Below are positions 7,062 to 11,247 of a stretch of 11,247 bases of DNA, piece after piece. The stretch comes from Anaerolineae bacterium (lineage in GTDB: Bacteria > Chloroflexota > Anaerolineae > Anaerolineales > Villigracilaceae): positions 1 to 11,247 of the forward strand of contig JAFLCF010000142.1 of the NCBI GenBank assembly GCA_017303735.1. The letters are read 5' to 3'. Under the pieces are notes generated by a model. The model saw only the letters and a program-made list of their open reading frames with translations. It ran no database searches and was not told where the DNA came from. A program made the position numbers and the translations under genes. Position 1 is the stretch's first letter; each line of letters begins with the position of its first letter.

Positions 7062-7091
7062 TCGCGGGAGGAAGACCTCCCGCGATTTTTT
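7062..7091 (+). terminator. Intrinsic terminator between modA and modB
   Basis: A perfect 10-bp stem, TCGCGGGAGG (7062-7071) with CCTCCCGCGA (7076-7085), an AAGA tetraloop and six T residues (7086-7091) form a textbook Rho-independent terminator. It ends 5 nt before the modB ATG. The only purine-rich GGAGG near modB is locked in the left arm, about 25 nt away. The arrangement suggests that most transcripts stop after modA and that fewer reach modB. Confidence 0.9.
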
Positions 7092-7096
7092 AATCC

Positions 7097-7885
7097 ATGA
7101 AACTATTCTCTTCACGTTCAAAATGGCTGTTTATCCTCCCCAGCATTTTTATGTTGGCTTTATTTCTATTGCCGCTTTCCGCCATCTTGATCCGCTCGAT
7201 CGGGGATGATTTCTTTACCAATGCATTTTCTGAGCAAGCCTTCAAAGCCCTGCGTCTGAGTCTTATTACCAGCACCATCACCACATTTTTTGCCATTCTA
7301 CTTGGCACGCCTTTGGCATACATGCTCGCCCGTTGGAAGTTCCGCTTCAAAACCGCGCTTGAATTGCTGATCGACCTGCCCATTGTCTTACCGCCTTCAG
7401 TAGCTGGGCTTGCCTTGTTGATCGCTTTTGGTCGCCGCGGACTCTTCGGCTCCTTGCTGAGTGAAGTCGGCATTAGTTTGCCATTTACAACGGCAGCGGT
7501 GGTACTTGCTCAACTTTTTGTGGCTGCCCCTCTTTACATCCGCTCGGCACGGATCGGCTTCGCCGAAGTGGATGAACAGCTCGAAGAAGCTGCCAATGTA
7601 GAAGGTGCGAATCAATGGCAGGTCTTTCGATCTGTAATGCTGCCCTTGGCTGGGCGCGCCCTCATCAGCGGCGCGATTCTGACATGGACACGCGCCCTCG
7701 GCGAATTTGGTGCGACGATTCTTTTTGCGGGAAATCTTGAAGGAATCACACAAACCATGCCCATGGCGATCTATCTCGGATTTGAGCGTAATATTGGGGT
7801 GGCGCTTTCCCTCTCGGTTGTTCTTATTTTAGTTTCCACCCTGTTACTCTTGCTCACTAGAAAACTTGAAAAAGAAGAAACCTAA
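7097..7885 (+). CDS. modB: ModB, molybdate ABC transporter permease
   Basis: This 262-residue integral membrane protein forms the translocation channel for molybdate. Hydrophobic segments lie at about residues 10-32, 51-78, 91-111, 131-148, 181-202 and 233-254, the usual six-helix plan. The cytoplasmic EAA loop that docks the ATPase is clear: LEEAANVEGANQWQVFRSVMLP at about 142-163, followed by the family hallmark TRALGEFGATILFAG. Upstream, VLPPSVAGLALL is also typical of ModB/CysW permeases. No Shine-Dalgarno is visible before the ATG, and a terminator hairpin ends 5 nt upstream, so expression must rely on read-through or an unrecognised signal. A CysT/CysW sulfate permease is an alternative, but the ModA partner makes molybdate or tungstate far likelier. 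The ATPase ModC is not encoded in this window. Confidence 0.94.
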   Translation: MKLFSSRSKWLFILPSIFMLALFLLPLSAILIRSIGDDFFTNAFSEQAFKALRLSLITSTITTFFAILLGTPLAYMLARWKFRFKTALELLIDLPIVLPPSVAGLALLIAFGRRGLFGSLLSEVGISLPFTTAAVVLAQLFVAAPLYIRSARIGFAEVDEQLEEAANVEGANQWQVFRSVMLPLAGRALISGAILTWTRALGEFGATILFAGNLEGITQTMPMAIYLGFERNIGVALSLSVVLILVSTLLLLLTRKLEKEET

Positions 7886-7896
7886 CCCTATTTAAC

Positions 7897-7930
7897 GGCT
7901 TACGCCGCGCAGTGCGCGGCGTAGCCTTTA
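7897..7930 (+). terminator. Terminator-like hairpin after modB
   Basis: A 10-bp stem TACGCCGCGC (7901-7910) with GCGCGGCGTA (7914-7923) closes a 3-nt AGT loop and is extended by GGC/GCC with one bulged T. TTTAG follows on the plus strand. It lies 11 nt past the modB stop and probably ends padR-modAB. It also lies downstream of the minus-strand small gene, so it may serve both directions. The short T-run makes it weaker than the modA one. Confidence 0.7.
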
Positions 7931-7982
7931 GACCAACTCAGAGGGAGGAGAGAGAGTTTGGATGAACAGCGTTTCGGCTGTT

Positions 7983-8204
7983 CTATTCAACAGGGTCAAC
8001 GTCAGGGTTTGTTCCGCTCAACGAGCAGGCGGGGTGTTCGAGACAATTGCATTCCAATGCTTTCGAACAGCGCCGGGCTTGAATGCGGGGGGCTTGCATG
8101 GGCAGTTGTTCCGCCGGGTATACAACCTCGACTTCGATGGCGATGGTGTCCTGCACACGTTCGCAGTACTTGGTTTTTTCAACTTGCCAAACCTTCTTTG
8201 CCAT
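7983..8204 (-). CDS. Small cysteine-rich protein of unknown function
   Basis: I do not recognise a named family. The 73-residue protein starts MAKKVWQVEKTKYCERV, continues with an alternating charged/hydrophobic stretch (IAIEVEVVYPAEQLP) and has a C-terminal half with Cys46, Cys52, Cys54 and Cys60 (C-x5-C-x-C-x5-C), plus Cys14. This could bind a metal or form disulfides. No signal peptide or membrane helix is seen, so a cytoplasmic place is likely. It is called real because AGGAGG (8210-8215) lies 5 nt before the ATG, an ideal Shine-Dalgarno, and because the composition resembles a folded protein. It lies between a strong terminator of the upstream gene and the modB hairpin, so it appears to be its own transcription unit. 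An overlapping plus-strand reading frame (7962-8237) is a less likely competitor. Confidence 0.75.
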   Translation of the reverse strand: MAKKVWQVEKTKYCERVQDTIAIEVEVVYPAEQLPMQAPRIQARRCSKALECNCLEHPACSLSGTNPDVDPVE

Positions 8205-8209
8205 AACTG

Positions 8210-8215
8210 CCTCCT
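8210..8215 (-). promoter_or_regulatory. Strong ribosome binding site of the 73-residue gene
   Basis: A complete AGGAGG on the minus strand, 5 nt from ATG 8204, decides both that this small frame is coding and where it starts. Confidence 0.8.
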
Positions 8216-8240
8216 GACTCCGATGATATTAGTTTAAATG

Positions 8241-8270
8241 CAAAACACCTGCCACACTAGTGACAGGCGT
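8241..8270 (-). terminator. Rho-independent terminator after the sugar dehydrogenase gene
   Basis: On the minus strand an 11-bp stem (ACGCCTGTCAC 8270-8260 with GTGGCAGGTGT 8255-8245, including two G-T pairs) closes a TAGT loop and is followed by TTTTG. It lies 46 nt past the stop codon at 8316 and separates that unit from the small cysteine-rich gene. Confidence 0.8.
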
Positions 8271-8315
8271 CCTGAACTGGAATGACAAACCACCTATTAC
8301 GGATGTGATAAGTCT

Positions 8316-9545
8316 TTATTTTCTTGCAAGGATGTAAACCGCCCCCGTATCGCTGACGAGATACAGCTCGCCTGCTTCATCTTCGCCAAAGGATGTGATG
8401 CGAAGATCCGTCTCGAACAGGACCTGAGACTGCCACTGCCCATTGAGCAGAGTCAGCCCCCATACCGTGCCCTCGCAATAATCGCCATACAGATACACGC
8501 CGTTCCATTCGGGCATCGCGCCGCGGTAGACATAGCCGCCAGTTACGGAACATCCGCTATACGGGTTAGAGTGGCTGTACTCTGCGGCAGGGAGCAGCAA
8601 GCCGGGTTGAGCTTCACCATCGTACCCGTAGCTGCCTTCCATAATACTCCAGCCAAAATTCGCGCCGCCGGGCGAGCCTGCCGGGAGGTAGTCCACTTCT
8701 TCCCATTCCCCTTGACCCACATCGCCGATCCACAGATCGCCGGTGGCACGGTCAAACGAGAAGCGCCAGGGGTTGCGCAGACCATACGCCCAAACTTCGT
8801 TCCCAAATGGATTATCAGCAGGGATGGCATATGGGTCGCCGTTGTTCACGTCGATGCGCAAGAGCTTGCCAAGCAAGGCATCAAGGTTCTGTCCGTTCTT
8901 GAATGGGTCGCCACCCGCACCGCCATCACCCAGCCCGAGGTAAAAATACCCGTCAGGTCCGAAAACCACGCCGCCGCCGTTGTGATTCGGAAAGGGCTGG
9001 TCTATGACCATCAGCACTTGCTCACTGTTCGGGTCGGCAACGTCCCCACTGGCGGTGAAACGCGAGATGCGGGTATGCCCGCCTTCACCAGTGTAGTTGA
9101 CGTAGAAATAGCCATTCTGTTCATAGTTTGGGTGAAAGGCAAGACCCAGCAAGCCCATTTCGTTGCTTTCATCATTCACGCGGTCGTCGATATTCAGAAA
9201 AGGCTGGTCAAGCAGCTGCCCATCTTTGGCAACGCGAATCGCGCCGTATTTTTCGATGACGAACAAACGCCCGGAGCCGTCAAAAGCTGATTGCAGGTCT
9301 ACGGGGCGGGTCAAACCGTCTACGATGGGAACCCATGCGAAGGCATTCGGATCGGGGAATTGGCTGGCGTTCGTTGTGGGAATTTCTGTCGGCGGTGGAA
9401 TGGCGGTATCCGGCTGGGGCTGAGATTCAGTCTGCGGGGCTGAAACAACTTCCGTTGGAGGAAGAGGCGTGGCAGTAGGTCCGGGGATGCCATTCCCACC
9501 ACAAGCCAGTACAGTTAACAATAAGGGGATGAGTAGTCGTCGCAT
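8316..9545 (-). CDS. PQQ-dependent sugar (aldose/glucose) dehydrogenase-like lipoprotein
   Basis: This 409-residue exported protein belongs to the soluble glucose dehydrogenase / YliI (Asd) / HHIP-like six-bladed beta-propeller family, whose members oxidise aldoses with PQQ. The N-terminus carries a signal peptide with probable lipobox ending at Cys15, then a Pro/Thr/Ser/Gln-rich linker to about residue 65 that tethers the propeller to the cell surface. Family blocks are GLLGLAFHPNYEQNGYFYVNY (positions 131-151), PNHNGGGVVFGPDGYFYLGLGDGG (186-209), VWAYGLRNPWRFSFD (251-265) and GDVGQGEWEEVDYLPAG (274-290). Cys332 and Cys357 may form a disulfide on the outside. PQQ binding is inferred from family only; many members have other or unknown substrates, and no PQQ synthesis genes are in the window. 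The ATG directly abuts the stop of the DUF1232 gene, with only a weak purine-rich stretch before it, which suggests translational coupling. Confidence 0.88.
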   Translation of the reverse strand: MRRLLIPLLLTVLACGGNGIPGPTATPLPPTEVVSAPQTESQPQPDTAIPPPTEIPTTNASQFPDPNAFAWVPIVDGLTRPVDLQSAFDGSGRLFVIEKYGAIRVAKDGQLLDQPFLNIDDRVNDESNEMGLLGLAFHPNYEQNGYFYVNYTGEGGHTRISRFTASGDVADPNSEQVLMVIDQPFPNHNGGGVVFGPDGYFYLGLGDGGAGGDPFKNGQNLDALLGKLLRIDVNNGDPYAIPADNPFGNEVWAYGLRNPWRFSFDRATGDLWIGDVGQGEWEEVDYLPAGSPGGANFGWSIMEGSYGYDGEAQPGLLLPAAEYSHSNPYSGCSVTGGYVYRGAMPEWNGVYLYGDYCEGTVWGLTLLNGQWQSQVLFETDLRITSFGEDEAGELYLVSDTGAVYILARK

Positions 9546-9914
9546 TTATTCTTTTACTTCGGTTGTCTCACCATCGACGATATCATCATTGGCATCATTC
9601 GGCTTCATATTGCCAGCTAGTGATTTCATATGTTCCTCGACGACATCAGGCGGGCAGAGCTCGGTGAAGATGTAGGAGCCAAGCCAGAGAATGGCAGCAT
9701 CATCGACCACGCCAATGACCGGCAGGACGACGTTCGGCGCGAGGTCGGCGGGCATGAGCAAATACGCGAAGGCTCCCAAGGGAACCAGTTTGGCAAGAAA
9801 GCTCACGCGTTTATCGCCGATGAGGCGAAAGATCAGCTTGAACTGATTCATGAGGTTCTTGACCACACCACCCTGCTGAGAGACGATAATATCGGAAGAT
9901 TTTTTCTCATTCAT
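9546..9914 (-). CDS. DUF1232 (YkvA-like) small membrane protein
   Basis: The 122-residue protein has the DUF1232 core at about residues 38-78: AKLVPLGAFAYLLMPADLAP is the hallmark Y-L-x-x-P-x-D-L-x-P block, followed by NVVLPVIGVVDDAAIL. Two hydrophobic segments suggest membrane association; the tail after residue 100 is acidic. The molecular function of the family is not established. The frame stays open upstream to an ATG at 10097, but the start at 9914 is chosen because AAAGGAG (9922-9928) is 7 nt upstream and a perfect TATAAT lies at 9947-9942. Its stop codon TAA is followed at once by the ATG of the sugar dehydrogenase gene, so the two form a transcription unit. Confidence 0.87.
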   Translation of the reverse strand: MNEKKSSDIIVSQQGGVVKNLMNQFKLIFRLIGDKRVSFLAKLVPLGAFAYLLMPADLAPNVVLPVIGVVDDAAILWLGSYIFTELCPPDVVEEHMKSLAGNMKPNDANDDIVDGETTEVKE

Positions 9915-9941
9915 GTTGTTTCTCCTTTGAGTTGTAGGTTC

Positions 9942-9947
9942 ATTATA
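9942..9947 (-). promoter_or_regulatory. Putative -10 box of the DUF1232-sugar dehydrogenase unit
   Basis: A perfect TATAAT on the minus strand lies 27 nt before the ATG at 9914, with a good ribosome binding site between. No convincing -35 box was found 16-18 nt upstream, so the promoter may need an activator. Confidence 0.5.
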
Positions 9948-10009
9948 TTCGGAATCGTCTTTTGAACCATCGACGGCTTGCACATGGGAATATATACGTA
10001 TGTGGAGTA

Positions 10010-10058
10010 GATATGGTGCATATCTGCCAGAGATGACAAACGTCATGCTAAATATAAG
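10010..10058 (+). promoter_or_regulatory. Two inverted repeats and a -10-like box upstream of osmC-like gene
   Basis: GATATG-GTG-CATATC (10010-10024) and ATGAC-AAAC-GTCAT (10033-10046) are perfect short dyads just before TATAAG (10053-10058), a possible -10 box. No clear -35 box is visible; the second dyad occupies that place and could be an activator or repressor site. The gene lies 75 nt downstream. Short dyads arise by chance, hence modest confidence. Confidence 0.4.
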
Positions 10059-10119
10059 ACGAAAGTTTGTATCATCTCCACTGGGAGGGGCATCCAACTT
10101 GTATCACAACAAATAATTT

Positions 10120-10125
10120 GGAGGA
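10120..10125 (+). promoter_or_regulatory. Ribosome binding site that sets the osmC-like start
   Basis: GGAGGA lies 7 nt before the ATG at 10133. It favours this start over the in-frame ATG at 10067, whose extra 22 residues match nothing typical of the family. Confidence 0.85.
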
Positions 10126-10132
10126 ACTTCCC

Positions 10133-10525
10133 ATGGAAATGATCATAGACTTCCCCGGCGGGCAAAAAGTGGATGCCCACTTCCGCGGTCATACCGTACA
10201 AACTGACCAACCCAACGATGATACAGCGCCGATGCCTTTCGAGTTATTTCTGGCATCCATTGGCACCTGTGCAGGCATTTATGTTTTGGGCTTTTGCCGT
10301 CAGCGCAATTTGCCCACCGAAGGCATTCGCATTGTTCAACGCAATTACGCGAACCCTGCAAATGGCATGATGGATAAGATCGACCTGGAAATTCAGGTGC
10401 CGCCTTCTTTCCCTGAGCAATATCATGCGGCGTTGATCCGTTCGGCAGAGTTGTGCAAGGTGAAGAAAACCCTTGAACATCCCCCCGTTTTTGATGTAAC
10501 TACAAAAGTTTTGGAATCTGCATAA
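10133..10525 (+). CDS. OsmC/YhfA-family protein
   Basis: The 130-residue protein belongs to the OsmC superfamily, thiol proteins that reduce organic hydroperoxides or, in the YhfA branch, have unclear roles. The first beta-strands carry a small ligand (IIDFPGGQKVDAHFRG), then MPFELFLASIGTCAG contains the first conserved cysteine (Cys46) at the start of the long helix. The second conserved cysteine (Cys108) is in AELCKVKKTLEHPP. Cys55 lies one to two helix turns after the first. The pattern with TAPMPFELFLASIG and LCKVKKTL is closer to YhfA-like members than to classical OsmC/Ohr, so peroxidase activity is not certain. It is a single-gene unit with its own Shine-Dalgarno and terminator. Confidence 0.88.
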   Translation: MEMIIDFPGGQKVDAHFRGHTVQTDQPNDDTAPMPFELFLASIGTCAGIYVLGFCRQRNLPTEGIRIVQRNYANPANGMMDKIDLEIQVPPSFPEQYHAALIRSAELCKVKKTLEHPPVFDVTTKVLESA

Positions 10526-10554
10526 CAAGCCTTCTCAGGCTGCATTCTCCTGAT

Positions 10555-10593
10555 GACCTTCAATAGTGGGCGCTATTGAAGGTCTACTTTTTT
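10555..10593 (+). terminator. Rho-independent terminator after the osmC-like gene
   Basis: A perfect 12-bp stem GACCTTCAATAG (10555-10566) with CTATTGAAGGTC (10573-10584), a 6-nt loop, and TACTTTTTT form a strong terminator 30 nt past the stop codon. Confidence 0.9.
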
Positions 10594-10617
10594 AACCCGG
10601 CACACATCCAACCCACG

Positions 10618-10623
10618 TAAAAT
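10618..10623 (+). promoter_or_regulatory. Putative -10 box of the yacP-like gene, leaderless arrangement
   Basis: TAAAAT lies 6 nt before the ATG at 10630 and no Shine-Dalgarno is present. The spacing equals that at the fdh operon start (TAGAAT, 6 nt, ATG). No good -35 box was found. A leaderless message is inferred. Confidence 0.4.
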
Positions 10624-10629
10624 CAACGT

Positions 10630-11094
10630 ATGCCTTTTCTGATCGATGGACATAATTTGATCCCCAAACTGGGATTACGCCTCGACGAACCTGATGATGA
10701 ATTGGAACTCGTGCGCCTCTTACAAGACTTTGCACGGATTCGGCGACAACAGGTCGAAGTCTACTTTGACGGCGCTCCCGCCGGGCAGGCTGGCATGCGC
10801 AAACTGGGCAGAATCAAAGCTCATTTTGTAAGGCTGGGTCAATCTGCAGATGCTGCCATTCGCAAACGATTGGAGGCGATGGGGAAAGAGGCAAAGAATT
10901 GGGTGGTAGTTTCATCGGATCATGAAGTACAAAGCGCGGCAAGGATTCATCAGGCGGGTTTTATCCGCTCAGAAGAATTTGTAAGACAAATCAGATCTGC
11001 CCTTACAGCAGATACAAAACAAACAAATGAAGGTCAAACCATTTCAGCACAAGAGGTGGCAGAATGGATGAAGTTGTTTGATCAGAGAGATTAG
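10630..11094 (+). CDS. YacP/Rae1-type NYN (PIN-like) domain RNase
   Basis: The 154-residue protein has the NYN/PIN-like nuclease fold of the YacP (Rae1) family; B. subtilis Rae1 cuts mRNA in the ribosome A site. Acidic metal-binding positions are visible: Asp6 and Asn9 in LIDGHNLI, Asp47 in VEVYFDGAPAG, Asp74 in QSADAAIRKRL and Asp97 in VVVSSDHEVQ. The domain spans residues 1-120; the C-terminal tail (122-154) is polar and helical. The preceding gene ends in a strong terminator, so this gene has its own promoter. The start is the first ATG that keeps the family's N-terminal beta-strand intact. The substrate in this organism is unknown. Confidence 0.88.
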   Translation: MPFLIDGHNLIPKLGLRLDEPDDELELVRLLQDFARIRRQQVEVYFDGAPAGQAGMRKLGRIKAHFVRLGQSADAAIRKRLEAMGKEAKNWVVVSSDHEVQSAARIHQAGFIRSEEFVRQIRSALTADTKQTNEGQTISAQEVAEWMKLFDQRD

Positions 11095-11135
11095 TACTTA
11101 TGTCTTATATGGATTTAATACAATATGGATAAAAA

Positions 11136-11247
11136 AGGTGTATATTATCTCTAACGACACCTGCCCTCCCTTTTATTGGTATTCTGGTGTCAGCCGCCGC
11201 TCTGCTCAGCATGTCCCCCCCATGCTGGCAGGCGGCGGCACCTTTTT
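11136..11247 (+). ncRNA. Candidate structured RNA or attenuator ending in a GC-rich terminator
   Basis: A long hairpin occupies 11186-11242. Its inner stem is CAGCATG (11207-11213) with CATGCTG (11221-11227) around a C-rich loop. GCCGCC (11193-11198) pairs with GGCGGC (11234-11239), GGT (11186-11188) with ACC (11240-11242), and T residues run to the window end. Upstream, GACACC (11156-11161) can pair either with AGGTGT (11136-11141) or with GGTGTC (11186-11191), the second pairing competing with the terminator base. TATATT (11141-11146) could be a -10 box, giving an RNA of about 95 nt. It may instead be only the terminator of the yacP-like gene 90 nt upstream, or the leader of a gene beyond the window. 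It matches no RNA family I know. Confidence 0.4.

Noticed and set aside
7962..8237. 91-residue plus-strand frame after modB with a GGAGGAG stretch upstream
   Set aside because: The purine run is too far from the ATG, the frame overlaps the minus-strand 73-residue gene with a far better ribosome binding site, and its composition is not protein-like. It is kept as a competing reading only.
8571..9290. 239-residue plus-strand frame inside the sugar dehydrogenase gene
   Set aside because: It lies fully antisense to a well-conserved propeller protein and shows no family motif; long antisense frames are common at this base composition.
9546..10097. 183-residue version of the DUF1232 protein starting at 10097
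   Set aside because: The additional 61 residues run through a promoter region with TATAAT and a Shine-Dalgarno for the start at 9914, and would overlap the start region of the opposite gene's leader.
10067..10525. 152-residue version of the OsmC-like protein starting at 10067
   Set aside because: The start at 10133 has GGAGGA at 7 nt and begins with the family's first strand; the longer form has no ribosome binding site.
11186..11247. Signal recognition particle RNA or another known small RNA at the window end
   Set aside because: The conserved SRP Alu/S-domain sequence (GGAAGGA-like loop region) is absent, and no tRNA-like cloverleaf can be drawn.
1..11247. CRISPR arrays, insertion sequences, prophage or integrated element
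   Set aside because: No regularly spaced direct repeats, transposase or integrase frames, or flanking target duplications were seen; the inverted repeats are single-copy hairpins at gene boundaries.

Overview
The window looks like chromosomal DNA of an anaerobic or facultative bacterium, most plausibly a Chloroflexota (Anaerolineae-like) species. That assignment is an inference from overall protein flavour (acidic lipoproteins with Pro/Thr-rich linkers, the DUF1232/OsmC/YacP mix, a small Cys-rich protein) and mixed base composition; there is no rRNA or other marker gene to fix it. No mobile element, CRISPR array, tRNA or rRNA was seen.

Positions 42-5556 (minus strand) hold a NAD-linked molybdenum/selenium formate dehydrogenase operon. 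In transcription order: a NuoE-NuoF fusion diaphorase (5544-3856), a NuoG-N-terminus-like 2Fe-2S/4Fe-4S protein (3852-3193), the catalytic formate dehydrogenase alpha subunit (3118-1040), and the FdhD sulfurtransferase (958-110). The catalytic gene is interrupted by one in-frame TGA at 2668-2666. It sits exactly at the selenocysteine position of FdhF-type enzymes and is followed by a stem with a GGUCU loop at the same distance as in E. coli fdhF, so the gene is read here as one selenoprotein of 692 residues, not two ORFs. Strong hairpins stand between or after most genes of the operon.

Positions 5641-7926 (plus strand) hold a divergently transcribed unit: a PadR-family regulator, the molybdate-binding lipoprotein ModA and the permease ModB. 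A 35-nt palindrome covers the -10 region and start codon of padR. A textbook terminator lies between modA and modB, and no modC ATPase gene is present. The working model is that PadR-ModAB supplies molybdate for the Mo-bis-MGD cofactor of the neighbouring dehydrogenase and that the PadR operator controls this unit and possibly the divergent fdh promoter.

Positions 7983-9947 (minus strand) carry a DUF1232 membrane protein gene whose stop codon directly abuts the start of a PQQ-dependent sugar dehydrogenase-like lipoprotein gene. These are followed by a strong terminator and a 73-residue cysteine-rich protein of unknown function with a near-perfect ribosome binding site.

Positions 10010-11247 (plus strand) carry an OsmC/YhfA-like peroxiredoxin-type protein with its own terminator and a YacP/Rae1-type NYN-domain nuclease. 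The window ends in a GC-rich hairpin plus T-run preceded by mutually exclusive pairing segments, a candidate small RNA or attenuator.
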